Source: Acidimicrobiia bacterium (GTDB lineage: Bacteria > Actinomycetota > Acidimicrobiia > IMCC26256 > JAOSJL01). From it: a DNA stretch of 64,000 nucleotides. The first letter of the stretch is position 1. The number at the start of each line of letters is the position of its first letter. The translations under genes were made by a program, and so were the position numbers. Below the pieces are notes generated by a model. That model searched no databases, was not told where the DNA came from, and saw only the letters and a program-made list of their open reading frames with translations. Of the stretch, positions 44,216 through 54,027 are shown one piece after another. Location of the stretch: NCBI GenBank assembly GCA_027494115.1, contig JAOSJL010000001.1, positions 2,493,501 through 2,557,500 on the forward strand, in the 5' to 3' direction.

Positions 44216-44860
44216 GTGCGACACAGGCTGCGTGACCGTTTCAGGCGCGACCACGCCACGACGGGTGGGCGGCGCTCCCAGCGCGGCCGCGAGCGAGGCG
44301 CCGTCGTCGTCGAGGCTGCGATCATCCTGCCGTTGGTGGTCCTGGTGGTCTTCGGCCTCGTGGAATTCGGCCTCGTCTTCAAGGACGAGCTCACGGTCTC
44401 CCACGCCACGGGCGCCACGGCACGCGCCGGCGCGGCGGTCCCCAAGCAGCCCGACTACCGCGACCAGATGATCGATGAGCTCGAAGACCGACTCACCGGC
44501 GTCAGCGTCTCCGCGAACGACAGGCTCGTCATCTACAAGGCGGATCCGAATTCGGATTCAGGACTCCCTGTGGGGGCGACCGACCAGAGCGAGATCTGGA
44601 GCGCGTGCGGCGGAGTTGCCGACGACTGCACGCGCTACGAGTACGACGGAAGCGCCTGGGTGCAGAACGGTCCGGCGGAATGGACCGCTGACGAGCAGAG
44701 CGCGTGTCGCGACGCAACGCTCGACCAGATGGGCGTCTACCTCGACGTCACTCACGACTACATCACGGGGTTCCTGGGCACGGGTTCACGCCGGGTCACC
44801 GACCGATCCGTCTATTCGCTCGAGCCTCTCCTTCCCGGCACCTGCGAGCCGACACCGTGA
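44216..44860 (+). CDS. tadE: TadE-like pseudopilin
   Basis: RGRERG|AVVVEAAIILPLVVLVVFGLVEFGLVF: TadE N-terminus with Glu at +5. Confidence 0.88.
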   Translation: MRHRLRDRFRRDHATTGGRRSQRGRERGAVVVEAAIILPLVVLVVFGLVEFGLVFKDELTVSHATGATARAGAAVPKQPDYRDQMIDELEDRLTGVSVSANDRLVIYKADPNSDSGLPVGATDQSEIWSACGGVADDCTRYEYDGSAWVQNGPAEWTADEQSACRDATLDQMGVYLDVTHDYITGFLGTGSRRVTDRSVYSLEPLLPGTCEPTP

Positions 44861-44879
44861 CTGATCGAAGGAGGGGACA

Positions 44880-47633
44880 GTGACGAGACGCACCGCGAGA
44901 CGTCGGACGAAACGCCCAGACGGTCGCCAGCGCGGCTACATCCTCGTGTGGTTCGCCGCCATGATGGTCGTTCTCCTGGCCTTCGCGGGCTTCGCGGTCG
45001 ACCTGGGCTACTGGTATCTCGAGGGGCGCAACGCGCAGCGCACGGCTGACGCGGCAGCACTCTCGGGCGTGGTCTATCGCGAGGGCGACATCTCCAACAA
45101 CGACGCCGCCCGCGACGCCGCCCTCGCCACCGCCACCGAGAACGGCTACACGAAGACCGACGACGACACCGACGTCACCGTCTACTTCGACGACGCCAAC
45201 GGCAGCGTCCTCCCGCTCAGCCAACTCCGCGTCGAGGTCGAACGTAAGGCCCCCTCGTTCTTCACGCGCCTCCTCGGATTCAACGGTGTCGACATGAGCC
45301 GCGATGCCACCGCCGAATACGCGCCATCGCCGCCGCTCGGAAGTCCCAGCAACCTGCTCGGAAACGAACCCGTCATAGGCGGTGACTCGTCGTGGGTGGA
45401 CCCAGCCGTCGACCTCGGACAGAGCTTCTGGCTCGACATCCACGGGCCACGGTCGAGCACCGTGGAGGGCGACCAGTACCAGACCGATCGGTGCAACAAC
45501 CTCAGCATCCCGCAGGGAGAACAGCAGACCGATCCTCCCCCGTTCACACTCCCGAACCCCGCTTTCACGTGGATAGGACCGTTCACTCCCGAGGCCTGTG
45601 ATCCCGCGACGGGGACCAACGAGTACTACGAGGACGGAGGCGGCAAAGACGGCTACAACTACATCGTCGAGGTGAGCGATGTCGACCCCGCGAACCCCGG
45701 CTCCATCGACCTCGAGCTCTTCGACCCCGCCTTCCTCGACCAGGGGGCCGACTGCCTCCGCTACACGATCGACGGCAGCGGTTCACTCGGCCTCGGCGAG
45801 GCCAATCCCAAGGTCATCTTTCCACTCGACGTTGTCCTAGAGCTCGGGCTTCTAAACACTCCCAAACCCCTGAGGTTCTCTTTGGCCACGTGGAACAAGC
45901 GTGCACTGTCGAAGGTGAGCGGCCCGATCGCCGGAGTCGCGCAGGCGATTCTGGACGACGGGATGCTCAATCCCGCTACTCCACCCGTCGATCCCAACAT
46001 CCAGTTTCCTCCCTTCTTCGGAATCTATCCTGCCCCCATTTACAACGTCCTCAGGTGGAACCTCTACGCCACGCTCACCAACTACGGCGTCACCGAGTCC
46101 ATGATGCAGGACGTCGTCGAGCGCTTCGCACCCGGGCCGTTCGAGCCGGGCTGCACAGGAGATGACGCCACCGGTGCGAACCTGGTCCTCTCGCCCGGCC
46201 TCGCCTTCCTCGGCTGCCTGTTCGGAGGGTGTGGCGGCGGCGGATGGATCGGCGGAACAGCGGCCACGGAACCGGCCGAGATCGCACCCATCCAGCCCGC
46301 CGATCCGGGCAACTCTCCGCCGATCGGCACACCCGAGTCACCGTCGGGTGACACGAGACCATCTGACCCGGCGATCCCGTTCGCGGGCGACACGGTGTTC
46401 GCAGCATCCGCTGTGAATTCCGCCGCTGTGCCCCTGCGTCCCGCCCGGACCGACTTCACGCAGTTCGACGGCCTTCCCGAGACTCGGTTCCTGGTCACCG
46501 AGGCGAACGGGACGCTCAGAGACCACACCGACAACAGAGATGTCTCCGTGTGCCCCGGTGAGAATGACGACGCTGCGACCTACGGTTGGTACTCACCGTT
46601 CGTCCCCACGGCCGCCGCCCTTGCCACATCCTGGGACCAAGGTGGCAGCGGCTACTTCTGGAACTACGTGTTCAACGGCCTGTACAGCAAAGTCGTACCG
46701 CCCCTCTTCGACATCTCGTTCGGCGAGGTCACCTACGGTCAGGACATCACCGCTGCCGCCACCTTCTGGCCGGGCGGTGTCCACGAGCTCGGCCACAACT
46801 TCCGCGACACCGCACGTAAGTGGGTGAAGCCCTGTGGCTCGGCGATCCCGATCGATCCCAGCTGGATCACGAGCGACGGCAAGGTCCAACTCGTCATCAA
46901 CGCCGACACCGGAATTCGCGACGGCGGCACGACCACCCAGCTGTGCAACTCGGATACCACGACGTGCGGTCGCGGCGGCAACAGGTTCGCGATCCGAGCG
47001 CAGCACGACGGCTCCGGCGACGGCGTCAACGTCTACGCGGACGGCCGCCTTCAGATACTCGGTAACTTCCAGGGCTCCAACGGCGACTTCTGGCTCACAG
47101 AGCTTCCTGAAGACGACACGCGCGACCGGGTCCTTCGTCTCACGTTCCACGACCCCGGCGATATCTCGGTGTGTCAGGACGTCGTGCCACCAATCGGGAA
47201 GGTCGACCCGGACCCCGATCCAAATGACAACATTGCCGACGTGCTCTGCTCCCCTGCGGGCTACGCCCTCGGAGATGCCGACGTCCCGAACGATGTCGTG
47301 GGTACTCTGCGAATCCTCCAGCCGAACGGCGACATCTTCCCCGACTGCGAGATCGTGAAGGTGAGCGATCCCGACACGGTGCTGAACCCGGGCGACGACT
47401 GCGAGATCACCACGCTCGACTACAGCTTCAACGGCGATCTGCTCCAGATCCGCATCATGATCCCCAAGGACGGATTCCATTGCGACGGCGACCCCGAAGT
47501 GGATCCGACCGCGTGCTGGATAGTCGCCGAGTTCGACTACCCGGGATCAACCCCTGGGCAACTCGTACGACCCTCGGATGCGACAAGCTGGAGTGCGATC
47601 CTCGAGGGAGTGCCGGTCCGGCTGGTCGAGTAG
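44880..47633 (+). CDS. Very large TadG-like protein (917 aa) with extended extracellular region
   Basis: RGYILVWFAAMMVVLLAFAGFAVDLGYWYLEGRNAQRTADAAALSGV is the TadG/putative Flp N-terminus; remaining ~800 aa unusual, Cys-containing, with HELGHNF. Confidence 0.85.
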   Translation: MTRRTARRRTKRPDGRQRGYILVWFAAMMVVLLAFAGFAVDLGYWYLEGRNAQRTADAAALSGVVYREGDISNNDAARDAALATATENGYTKTDDDTDVTVYFDDANGSVLPLSQLRVEVERKAPSFFTRLLGFNGVDMSRDATAEYAPSPPLGSPSNLLGNEPVIGGDSSWVDPAVDLGQSFWLDIHGPRSSTVEGDQYQTDRCNNLSIPQGEQQTDPPPFTLPNPAFTWIGPFTPEACDPATGTNEYYEDGGGKDGYNYIVEVSDVDPANPGSIDLELFDPAFLDQGADCLRYTIDGSGSLGLGEANPKVIFPLDVVLELGLLNTPKPLRFSLATWNKRALSKVSGPIAGVAQAILDDGMLNPATPPVDPNIQFPPFFGIYPAPIYNVLRWNLYATLTNYGVTESMMQDVVERFAPGPFEPGCTGDDATGANLVLSPGLAFLGCLFGGCGGGGWIGGTAATEPAEIAPIQPADPGNSPPIGTPESPSGDTRPSDPAIPFAGDTVFAASAVNSAAVPLRPARTDFTQFDGLPETRFLVTEANGTLRDHTDNRDVSVCPGENDDAATYGWYSPFVPTAAALATSWDQGGSGYFWNYVFNGLYSKVVPPLFDISFGEVTYGQDITAAATFWPGGVHELGHNFRDTARKWVKPCGSAIPIDPSWITSDGKVQLVINADTGIRDGGTTTQLCNSDTTTCGRGGNRFAIRAQHDGSGDGVNVYADGRLQILGNFQGSNGDFWLTELPEDDTRDRVLRLTFHDPGDISVCQDVVPPIGKVDPDPDPNDNIADVLCSPAGYALGDADVPNDVVGTLRILQPNGDIFPDCEIVKVSDPDTVLNPGDDCEITTLDYSFNGDLLQIRIMIPKDGFHCDGDPEVDPTACWIVAEFDYPGSTPGQLVRPSDATSWSAILEGVPVRLVE

Positions 47634-47658
47634 CCCGGGCCGGAGTTCCGAACGAGCG

Positions 47659-49319
47659 CTACTCGGCTGAGGGCTCCGGGGCGGACGCGGGGGCCTCGGG
47701 CGTGTCGGCCGGCTCCGCTGCATGCTCGACCGGCGATTCCTCGGTGGCCGGCGCAACAGCTTCCGGATGCCTCGGTGACCGTTGCCGGCTCTCCGCCGGG
47801 AGGCTCGGCCGACACCTCACTCGGTTGATCCATCTGGTCGGGCGTCACCTCGTGGATGAGCTCCGCGTCGGATCCGCCCTCGGGCTTCTCCCCCTCGGGC
47901 TTCTCCCCCTCGGCGCCTTCCTCCACACCGGGGCCGACGTAGTTGCCGTGATCGTCGTAGGCGTGGTCGCCGTAGAGGTCTCGGTACTCGGCGGCCACCT
48001 CGCCGCCTTCGGCCGCCTGCTTGATCGACAGCGAGATCCGGCGACGGTCGAGGTCGATGTCGATGATCTTGACCCACAGTTCCTCGCCGGGGGTGACGAC
48101 CTGTTCGGGAGCCTCCACGTGGTGGCCGGCCATCTCCGAGATGTGCACGAGACCTTCGATCCCCTCACCCACCTGCACGAACGAGCCGAAGGGCACGAGC
48201 TTGGTGACCCGGCCGTAGACGAGCTCTCCGACGGCATGCGCCCCGGCGAACTCCGACCACGGGTCGGCCTGGGTGGCCTTGAGCGACAGGGAGATCCGCT
48301 CGCGGTCGAGGTCGACGTCGAGGACCTGCACCTCGACCTCGTCACCCACGGTCACGACCGAGCTGGGGTGGTCGACGTGCTTCCACGAGAGCTCGGAGAC
48401 GTGCACGAGGCCGTCCATGCCACCGAGGTCGACGAAGGCGCCGAAGTTGACCACCGAGGAGATCACACCCTTGCGGACCTCCCCGGGCTTGAGGTTCGTG
48501 AGGAACTCGTCGCGCTGTTCACGCTGCGTCTCCTCCAGGTAGGCCCGGCGGGACAGCACCACGTTGTTGCGGTTGCGGTCGAGCTCGATGATCTTGCAGT
48601 CGAGCTCCTTGCCCACGAAAGGTTGGAGGTCACGGACGCGCCGCAGGTCGACCAGTGAGGCGGGCAGGAATCCACGCAGGCCGATGTCGATGATGAGACC
48701 GCCCTTGACGACCTCGATGACGGGCCCGGTGACGATGCCGTCGGACTCCTTGAGCTCCTGGATGTTGCCCCACGCCCGCTCGTACTGAGCGCGTTTCTTC
48801 GACAGGATGAGCTGGCCCTCCTTGTCCTCCTTCTGGAGAACGAGAGCCTCGAGCTCGTCACCGATCGTGACGATCTCGGAAGGATCGACACCCTGGCGGA
48901 TGGAGAGCTCCTTGGAGGGGATGATCCCCTCCGACTTGTAGCCGATGTCGAGCAGGACCTCGTCGCCGTCGATGCGTACCACGGTGCCGGTGACCAGATC
49001 GCCGTCGTCGAACTCCACGATCGTGGAGTTGATCGCCTCCTCGAAGGTCATCCCGCCGAGGTCGTCGTCGACGACGTCGGTGACCGGCTCCAGAAGAACG
49101 GCCGGTTCGGCGGGAGCGTCGGGTGCGGGAGGCGGCTCGGCGGCTCCGGGGCGGGAGCGGGAGACGGTGGAGGAGCCTTCGGGGCCGGGGCCGGGGCGGA
49201 GGTGGAGGTGGAGGAGTCGCTCCGGCGGGAGGCGCCGGTGGCGCTGCGGCCTCGGGAGTGCTCTCGGGAGCGGCCGGTGAATCGGCGGGCTTCGCGTCGG
49301 AGATCTGGTCGTCGGACAC
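47659..49319 (-). CDS. rpsA: Ribosomal protein S1 with Pro/Ala-rich N-terminal extension and acidic C-terminal tail; frame breaks near 47760 and in the GC tract near 49190
   Basis: Four S1 repeats (MTFEEAINSTIVEFDDGDLVTGTVVRIDGDEVLLDIGYKSEGIIP...). C-term continues in another frame ...EHAAEPADTPEAPASAPEPSAE*; N-term VSDDQISDAKPADSPAAPESTPEA... joins PPPAPDAPAEPAVLLEPVTDVVDDDLGGMTFEEAIN. Confidence 0.93.
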
Positions 49320-49503
49320 TGGGTCGTCGGGCAACGTCGGGCTCGTTCCTGATCGAGGCACGGCGCGCCATCGGTAGCGGCCGCGGCACTCCCATCCTGA
49401 GAGTGCGCGAGCCAGGCTAGTGGCGCACACCCATCCGAGGCGAGGCCACCATCAGGTGAGCAGTGTTTGATGCGTCAGTAGACCGCGCATGGCGCGGGCG
49501 GCA

Positions 49504-50247
49504 TCAAGAACGGTGAGCGAGGAGCAGGAGTTCGGGATCGTCGAGGGTCGGTGGCTCGTTGCCGTAGCGGCCCGGTGTCACGCCGTACACGCCGTCGACC
49601 ACGAGGCCCGCGCCCTCGGAGAGCAGCCGGAGTTCCCGGGCGGTGAACCCGGTGGTCCACAGTTCGGCGGGGCGCTCGAGGCCATCGACGTCCTTCAGGA
49701 CAGTGGTCTCGTGGAGCACAGACTCGGACACGCCCAACGTCTCACCCTCCTCGAGATGGCGGATCATGAAGGCGAGGGAGAAGGCTGTGAGCGCCATGCG
49801 GCCACCCGGGGCGAGCGCCCTGGCGAGCCGCCCGAACACCGCTTCGTCGCCGGGGCCGCCGAGAAGCCCGAAGCCTCCCTGGCACAGGCAGAGCACCGCG
49901 TCAAAGGAACCGGGGCGGTCGAAATGGCGGAGGTCCTCGACCTCGAAGGTGGCCCTCAGCGATTCCTCCGCTGCCGCCTCGCGGGCGAGCTCCACGAACT
50001 CGGTGGAGATGTCGAGGCCGAGGACGTCGATCCCCCGCCGGGACATCTCGAGGGCGTGACGGCCCGGTCCGCATCCCGCGTCGAGTACGCGGTCCCCCGG
50101 CGTGAGGGCCAGCGCACCGATGAGAAAAGCCACCTCGGCCGTCGTTCCCTTGGTGAACGAGTAGCGCAGGTAGGCGGGGCCGAGGAACCGGGCGATGTCC
50201 TCGAACCAGTGCCCGTCGCTTCCCGCAGAGCTTTCCGCCGGGCTCAA
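49504..50247 (-). CDS. Class I SAM-dependent methyltransferase
   Basis: GDRVLDAGCGPGRHALEMSRRGIDVLGLDIS...LARALAPGGRMALTAFS; probable TTG start overlapping the polA stop (TTGA). Confidence 0.85.
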   Translation of the reverse strand: MSPAESSAGSDGHWFEDIARFLGPAYLRYSFTKGTTAEVAFLIGALALTPGDRVLDAGCGPGRHALEMSRRGIDVLGLDISTEFVELAREAAAEESLRATFEVEDLRHFDRPGSFDAVLCLCQGGFGLLGGPGDEAVFGRLARALAPGGRMALTAFSLAFMIRHLEEGETLGVSESVLHETTVLKDVDGLERPAELWTTGFTARELRLLSEGAGLVVDGVYGVTPGRYGNEPPTLDDPELLLLAHRS

Positions 50248-52925
50248 GCCTTGGCCTCGGCCCAGTTCTGCCCGAAACCCGTATCCACCACCAGGGGGAC
50301 GTCGAGCTCGTAGGCCGACGCCATCGCGTCGCGAACCAGATCCTCGACCTGCTCGCGCTCCTCCAACGGTGTCTCGAACACGAGCTCGTCGTGGACGGTG
50401 AGGATCATGCGGGCACCGAACTCGGCTTCGGCCAGGGCGGCGTCGACGTCGATCATGGCCAACTTGAAGATGTCGGCAGCCGATCCCTGCACCGGTGCGT
50501 TCTGCGCCATGCGCTCCCCCATCTGGCGGATGCGGAAGTTCCCCGATGAGAGCTCGGGGAGCTTGCGGCGCCGACCGAGCAGCGTCGTCGTGTAGCCGTT
50601 CGTGCGCGCCTCTTCGATCGTGCGCTCCATGAACTCCGCCACATTGGGGAATCCCTCGAAATAGTTGTCGAGGATCTCGGCGGCCTGATCGGTCGGGATG
50701 TCGAGACGCTGGGCAAGACCGTAGGCCTCCATCCCGTAGGCGAGGCCGTAGTTGACGACCTTGGCGAACCGTCGTTGGAACTCGTCGACGTCGCCCTCGT
50801 CCACGTCGAACACGGTGGCGGCGGTCGTGGTGTGGACGTCGGCGCCGCGGGCGAAGGCGTCGATCAGGCCGGGGTCCTGCGCCAGGTGTGCCAGGACCCG
50901 CAGCTCGATCTGCGAGTAGTCGGCCGTGAGCAATCCGCACCCGTCGTCGGCGATGAAGGCACGCCGCATTTCGCGCCCGTCCGCGGTGCGCACAGGCACG
51001 TTCTGGAGGTTCGGGTGCACACTCGAGAGCCGCCCGGTGGTGGTCGCCGTCTGGTCGAACGTGGCGTGGATCCGCCCGTCGTCGGCAATCAGGGGCGGCA
51101 GTGCGTCGGCGTAGGTGCTGCGCAGCTTCTCGACCTCCCGGTACCGCAGGAGGTCGGCCACGATCGGGTGCTCGTCGACGAGCTTGCCGAGCGAGTCGGC
51201 ATCGGTGCTCGGTCCGGTCTTCGTCTTCTTCACCGGGGTGAGGCCGAGGTCCTCGAACAGGACCGTGCGTAACTGCGGCGTCGACTTGATGTTGAACGTG
51301 GATCCCGCGTGGGCGTGGATCGACGTCTCCAGCTCGGCGATCTGGTCGGCCAGGTCGGCCCGCAACGCGTTCAGGAACTCCTGATCGATGCGGACGCCGC
51401 ACTCCTCCATGGCGGAGAGAACGGGGACGAGCGGACGCTCGACGTCGACGTACAGGTCGACCAGCCCGGCAGCGTCGAGGGCATCCTGGAGAACGGAGCC
51501 GAGTTGCAGTGCGGCCGCTGCACGGCGCGCCGTCGCCTCCAGCGCCGCGTCGGCATCGAGGTCGAGGGTCCCCTCCTCCGCGTCGGGCGAGCGAACCTCC
51601 ACACCGAGATGGCGCAGCGCGAGCTCCTCCAGTTCGTAGGCCTCCGCGGCGGGGTCGAGGAGATAGGCCATGAGCTCGGTGTCCTGATCGAGCGACGCGA
51701 GCGGTGTGTCGAGGCCGTGACTCAGGGTCTTGGCGCCGTGCACCACGAGCCGGGGTTCGTCGGTGCCGAGCAGGTCGGCGAACGCGGCGGCGGCAGCGTT
51801 GTCGGGCGCGTCGCCTTCCAGAGCGTCGGCCCCGACGTACAGGACGCTGTCGCCGCCGGGCTCGGACGCCAGAGCGAAGCCGACGGGAGCCCCGCGTCCC
51901 TCCACTCCGGGCCAGTGGGCCTCGAGCGCGATCCTGCCGTCACTCTCCACCAGGTCACGAATGCGGGTGGCCGCCGTGGCGGAATCGCGGACGATCTCCG
52001 CGTCGAGCTCGAGCGTCGGCACGTCCTCGTCGATGTCGGCTCCCGCGAACTCGACGAGCCGGTTCCACAGCGAGCGGAACTCGAGCTGCTCGAACAGCTC
52101 CTTCACCGCGTCGAGATCCCAGGCCGCCGCCAACGTGGCGACGTCGTCCGAGAGCACATCGTCGGCGCCGAGATCGACACTGCGCCGTAGCTCCATCATC
52201 TCCCGATTCTTGAAGACGCGCTCCCGATACTCGCCCAGGTTCTCGCGCTGCTTCGGGGGTAGTTCGTCGAGGTGGTCGTAGATCCCTTCCAAGTCGTCGA
52301 AGTTCCCGATCAGCTTGGCGGCGGTCTTCTCCCCGATTCCCGGTACGCCGGGGAGGTTGTCGCTCGTGTCGCCACGCAGTGCGGCGTAATCGACGTAACG
52401 CTCGGGCGGCACCCCGGTGCGCTCCTTGATCCCGGCCTCGTCGTAGAGCACGTAGTCGGACACGCCGCGCCGGTTGTAGAGCACCCGCACGTGCGGGTCG
52501 GACACCAGTTGATAGCTGTCGCGATCGCCGGTGACGATGATCACGTCGTCGCCCGATGCCGAGCACTGCTCTGCCAGGGTGGCGATCACGTCGTCAGCCT
52601 CCACGCCCTCCACTTCGAGGACCGGGATGCACAAGGTGTCGAGTACCTCGCGCACCAGGGGGAGCTGATGGGCGAACAGGTCGGGTGCGGACTCCCGTTG
52701 CGCCTTGTAGTCCTCGTCCATCTCGTTGCGGAAGGTGGGTTTGGGCGTGTCGAACGCCGCCACGATCCGGTCGGGTTCCTCGTCGGCCAGGACCTTGATG
52801 AGCATCGACGTGAATCCGTAGACGGCGTTCGTGACCGTGCCCGACGCCGTCGCCAGATCGGTGGGAAGCGCGAAGAACGCGCGGTACGCGAGCGAGTGTC
52901 CGTCGAGCAGAAGAACTTTGCTCAA
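50244..52925 (-). CDS. polA: DNA polymerase I
   Basis: MSKVLLLDGHSLAYRAFFALP...VTGDRDSYQLVSD...LRGDTSDNLPGVPGIGEKTAAKL...ADYSQIELRVLAHLAQDPGLIDAF...YGMEAYGLAQRL. Confidence 0.99.
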   Translation of the reverse strand: MSKVLLLDGHSLAYRAFFALPTDLATASGTVTNAVYGFTSMLIKVLADEEPDRIVAAFDTPKPTFRNEMDEDYKAQRESAPDLFAHQLPLVREVLDTLCIPVLEVEGVEADDVIATLAEQCSASGDDVIIVTGDRDSYQLVSDPHVRVLYNRRGVSDYVLYDEAGIKERTGVPPERYVDYAALRGDTSDNLPGVPGIGEKTAAKLIGNFDDLEGIYDHLDELPPKQRENLGEYRERVFKNREMMELRRSVDLGADDVLSDDVATLAAAWDLDAVKELFEQLEFRSLWNRLVEFAGADIDEDVPTLELDAEIVRDSATAATRIRDLVESDGRIALEAHWPGVEGRGAPVGFALASEPGGDSVLYVGADALEGDAPDNAAAAAFADLLGTDEPRLVVHGAKTLSHGLDTPLASLDQDTELMAYLLDPAAEAYELEELALRHLGVEVRSPDAEEGTLDLDADAALEATARRAAAALQLGSVLQDALDAAGLVDLYVDVERPLVPVLSAMEECGVRIDQEFLNALRADLADQIAELETSIHAHAGSTFNIKSTPQLRTVLFEDLGLTPVKKTKTGPSTDADSLGKLVDEHPIVADLLRYREVEKLRSTYADALPPLIADDGRIHATFDQTATTTGRLSSVHPNLQNVPVRTADGREMRRAFIADDGCGLLTADYSQIELRVLAHLAQDPGLIDAFARGADVHTTTAATVFDVDEGDVDEFQRRFAKVVNYGLAYGMEAYGLAQRLDIPTDQAAEILDNYFEGFPNVAEFMERTIEEARTNGYTTTLLGRRRKLPELSSGNFRIRQMGERMAQNAPVQGSAADIFKLAMIDVDAALAEAEFGARMILTVHDELVFETPLEEREQVEDLVRDAMASAYELDVPLVVDTGFGQNWAEAKA

Positions 52926-52929
52926 CGGT

Positions 52930-53520
52930 TCAGGGGTTGAGGTCGCCGGCCACGACCTGCTCGGCGACGTCGTGGATCTTGGCGCGGCGGTTCATCGCCT
53001 CGGTCTGGAGGAAGCGCCAGGCGTCCTGCTCGCTCAGGCCGTTGCTGTCCATGAGCTTGCCCTTGGCACGGTCGATGATCTTGCGCGCGTCGAGCCGTTC
53101 CTGGAGATGGCCGACGTCCGCCTCGAGGGTCATCAGCTCGCGAAAGCGTCCGAGCGCTATCTCGATCGCGGGCATCAGATCGCTCTTCTGGAAAGGCTTC
53201 ACGAGGTATGCCGCGGCACCCGCGTCGCGCGCCTGCTCTACGAGATCCCGCTGGGAGAAGGCCGTGAGAATGAGGACGGCGGCGAGCCGCTCCCCGGTGA
53301 TGTGGCGCGCGGCCGTGAGCCCGTCCATCCCGGGCATCTTCACGTCGAGGATCACGAGATCGGGAGTGTGCTCACGCACGAGCTCGATCGCCTCGTCGCC
53401 TCGGGCGGTCTCGCCGACGACCTCGTAGCCCTCCTCCTCGAGGAGCTCCTTGAGATCGAGCCGGATGATCGCCTCGTCCTCGGCGATCACGACGCGTGTG
53501 GGCGCAGTGCCTGCCTCCAC
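52930..53520 (-). CDS. ANTAR-domain response regulator (PdtaR/AmiR-NasT type)
   Basis: Receiver RVVIAEDEAIIRLDLKELLEEEGYEVVGE...DLVILDVKMPGMDGL; C-term LDARKIIDRAKGKLMDSNGLSEQDAWRFLQTEAMNRRAKIHDVAEQVV. Confidence 0.95.
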   Translation of the reverse strand: MEAGTAPTRVVIAEDEAIIRLDLKELLEEEGYEVVGETARGDEAIELVREHTPDLVILDVKMPGMDGLTAARHITGERLAAVLILTAFSQRDLVEQARDAGAAAYLVKPFQKSDLMPAIEIALGRFRELMTLEADVGHLQERLDARKIIDRAKGKLMDSNGLSEQDAWRFLQTEAMNRRAKIHDVAEQVVAGDLNP

Positions 53521-53569
53521 CGATCCCTCGGTCGCGTGGGTCTGCCCGGTGCGCCGGGCGCCGACGCCG

Positions 53570-53932
53570 TCATCGGGTCGTGGCCTCCTGATCCTTGTTC
53601 GTGTCGTTCACGTCGTCCGTACCTGCACGATCGGTGCGCGTGGCGGCTTCTGCCGTCATGCGGTCGAGGAGAGCATCCTGATCGCGCCGGAGCTCCTCGA
53701 TCGAGCCGGAGAGCGCATCACGGTGTCGCCGGAGCGTGTCGGCGTGCCGACGTGCGTCGCGTGCCTCCACCTCGCCGAGCGGGGTCTCGGCCACCAGGGC
53801 GCGGAGGCGCGCGTCCTCGGCCTCCTCGTCGAGGAACAGCACCTGCTCGTCGGCGACGGCGAGCTCGGCCCGGAGGCGCTTGAGGCGTTCGGCGACGTCG
53901 ACCAGACGCCTCTGAAGGATGGATTCCGACAC
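53570..53932 (-). CDS. Coiled-coil hypothetical protein
   Basis: VSESILQRRLVDVAERLKRLRAELAVADEQVLFLDEEAEDARLRALVAETPLGEVEARDARRHADTLRR. Confidence 0.65.
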   Translation of the reverse strand: MSESILQRRLVDVAERLKRLRAELAVADEQVLFLDEEAEDARLRALVAETPLGEVEARDARRHADTLRRHRDALSGSIEELRRDQDALLDRMTAEAATRTDRAGTDDVNDTNKDQEATTR

Positions 53933-54027
53933 GGCGTCATTGTACGGGCCCACCGGCCCTGCCATCTCACCTCTAGTCTGCTGCCAGGAGGCACCCACCC
54001 GGGTCATTCCGAGCACAGGGGGAACCC

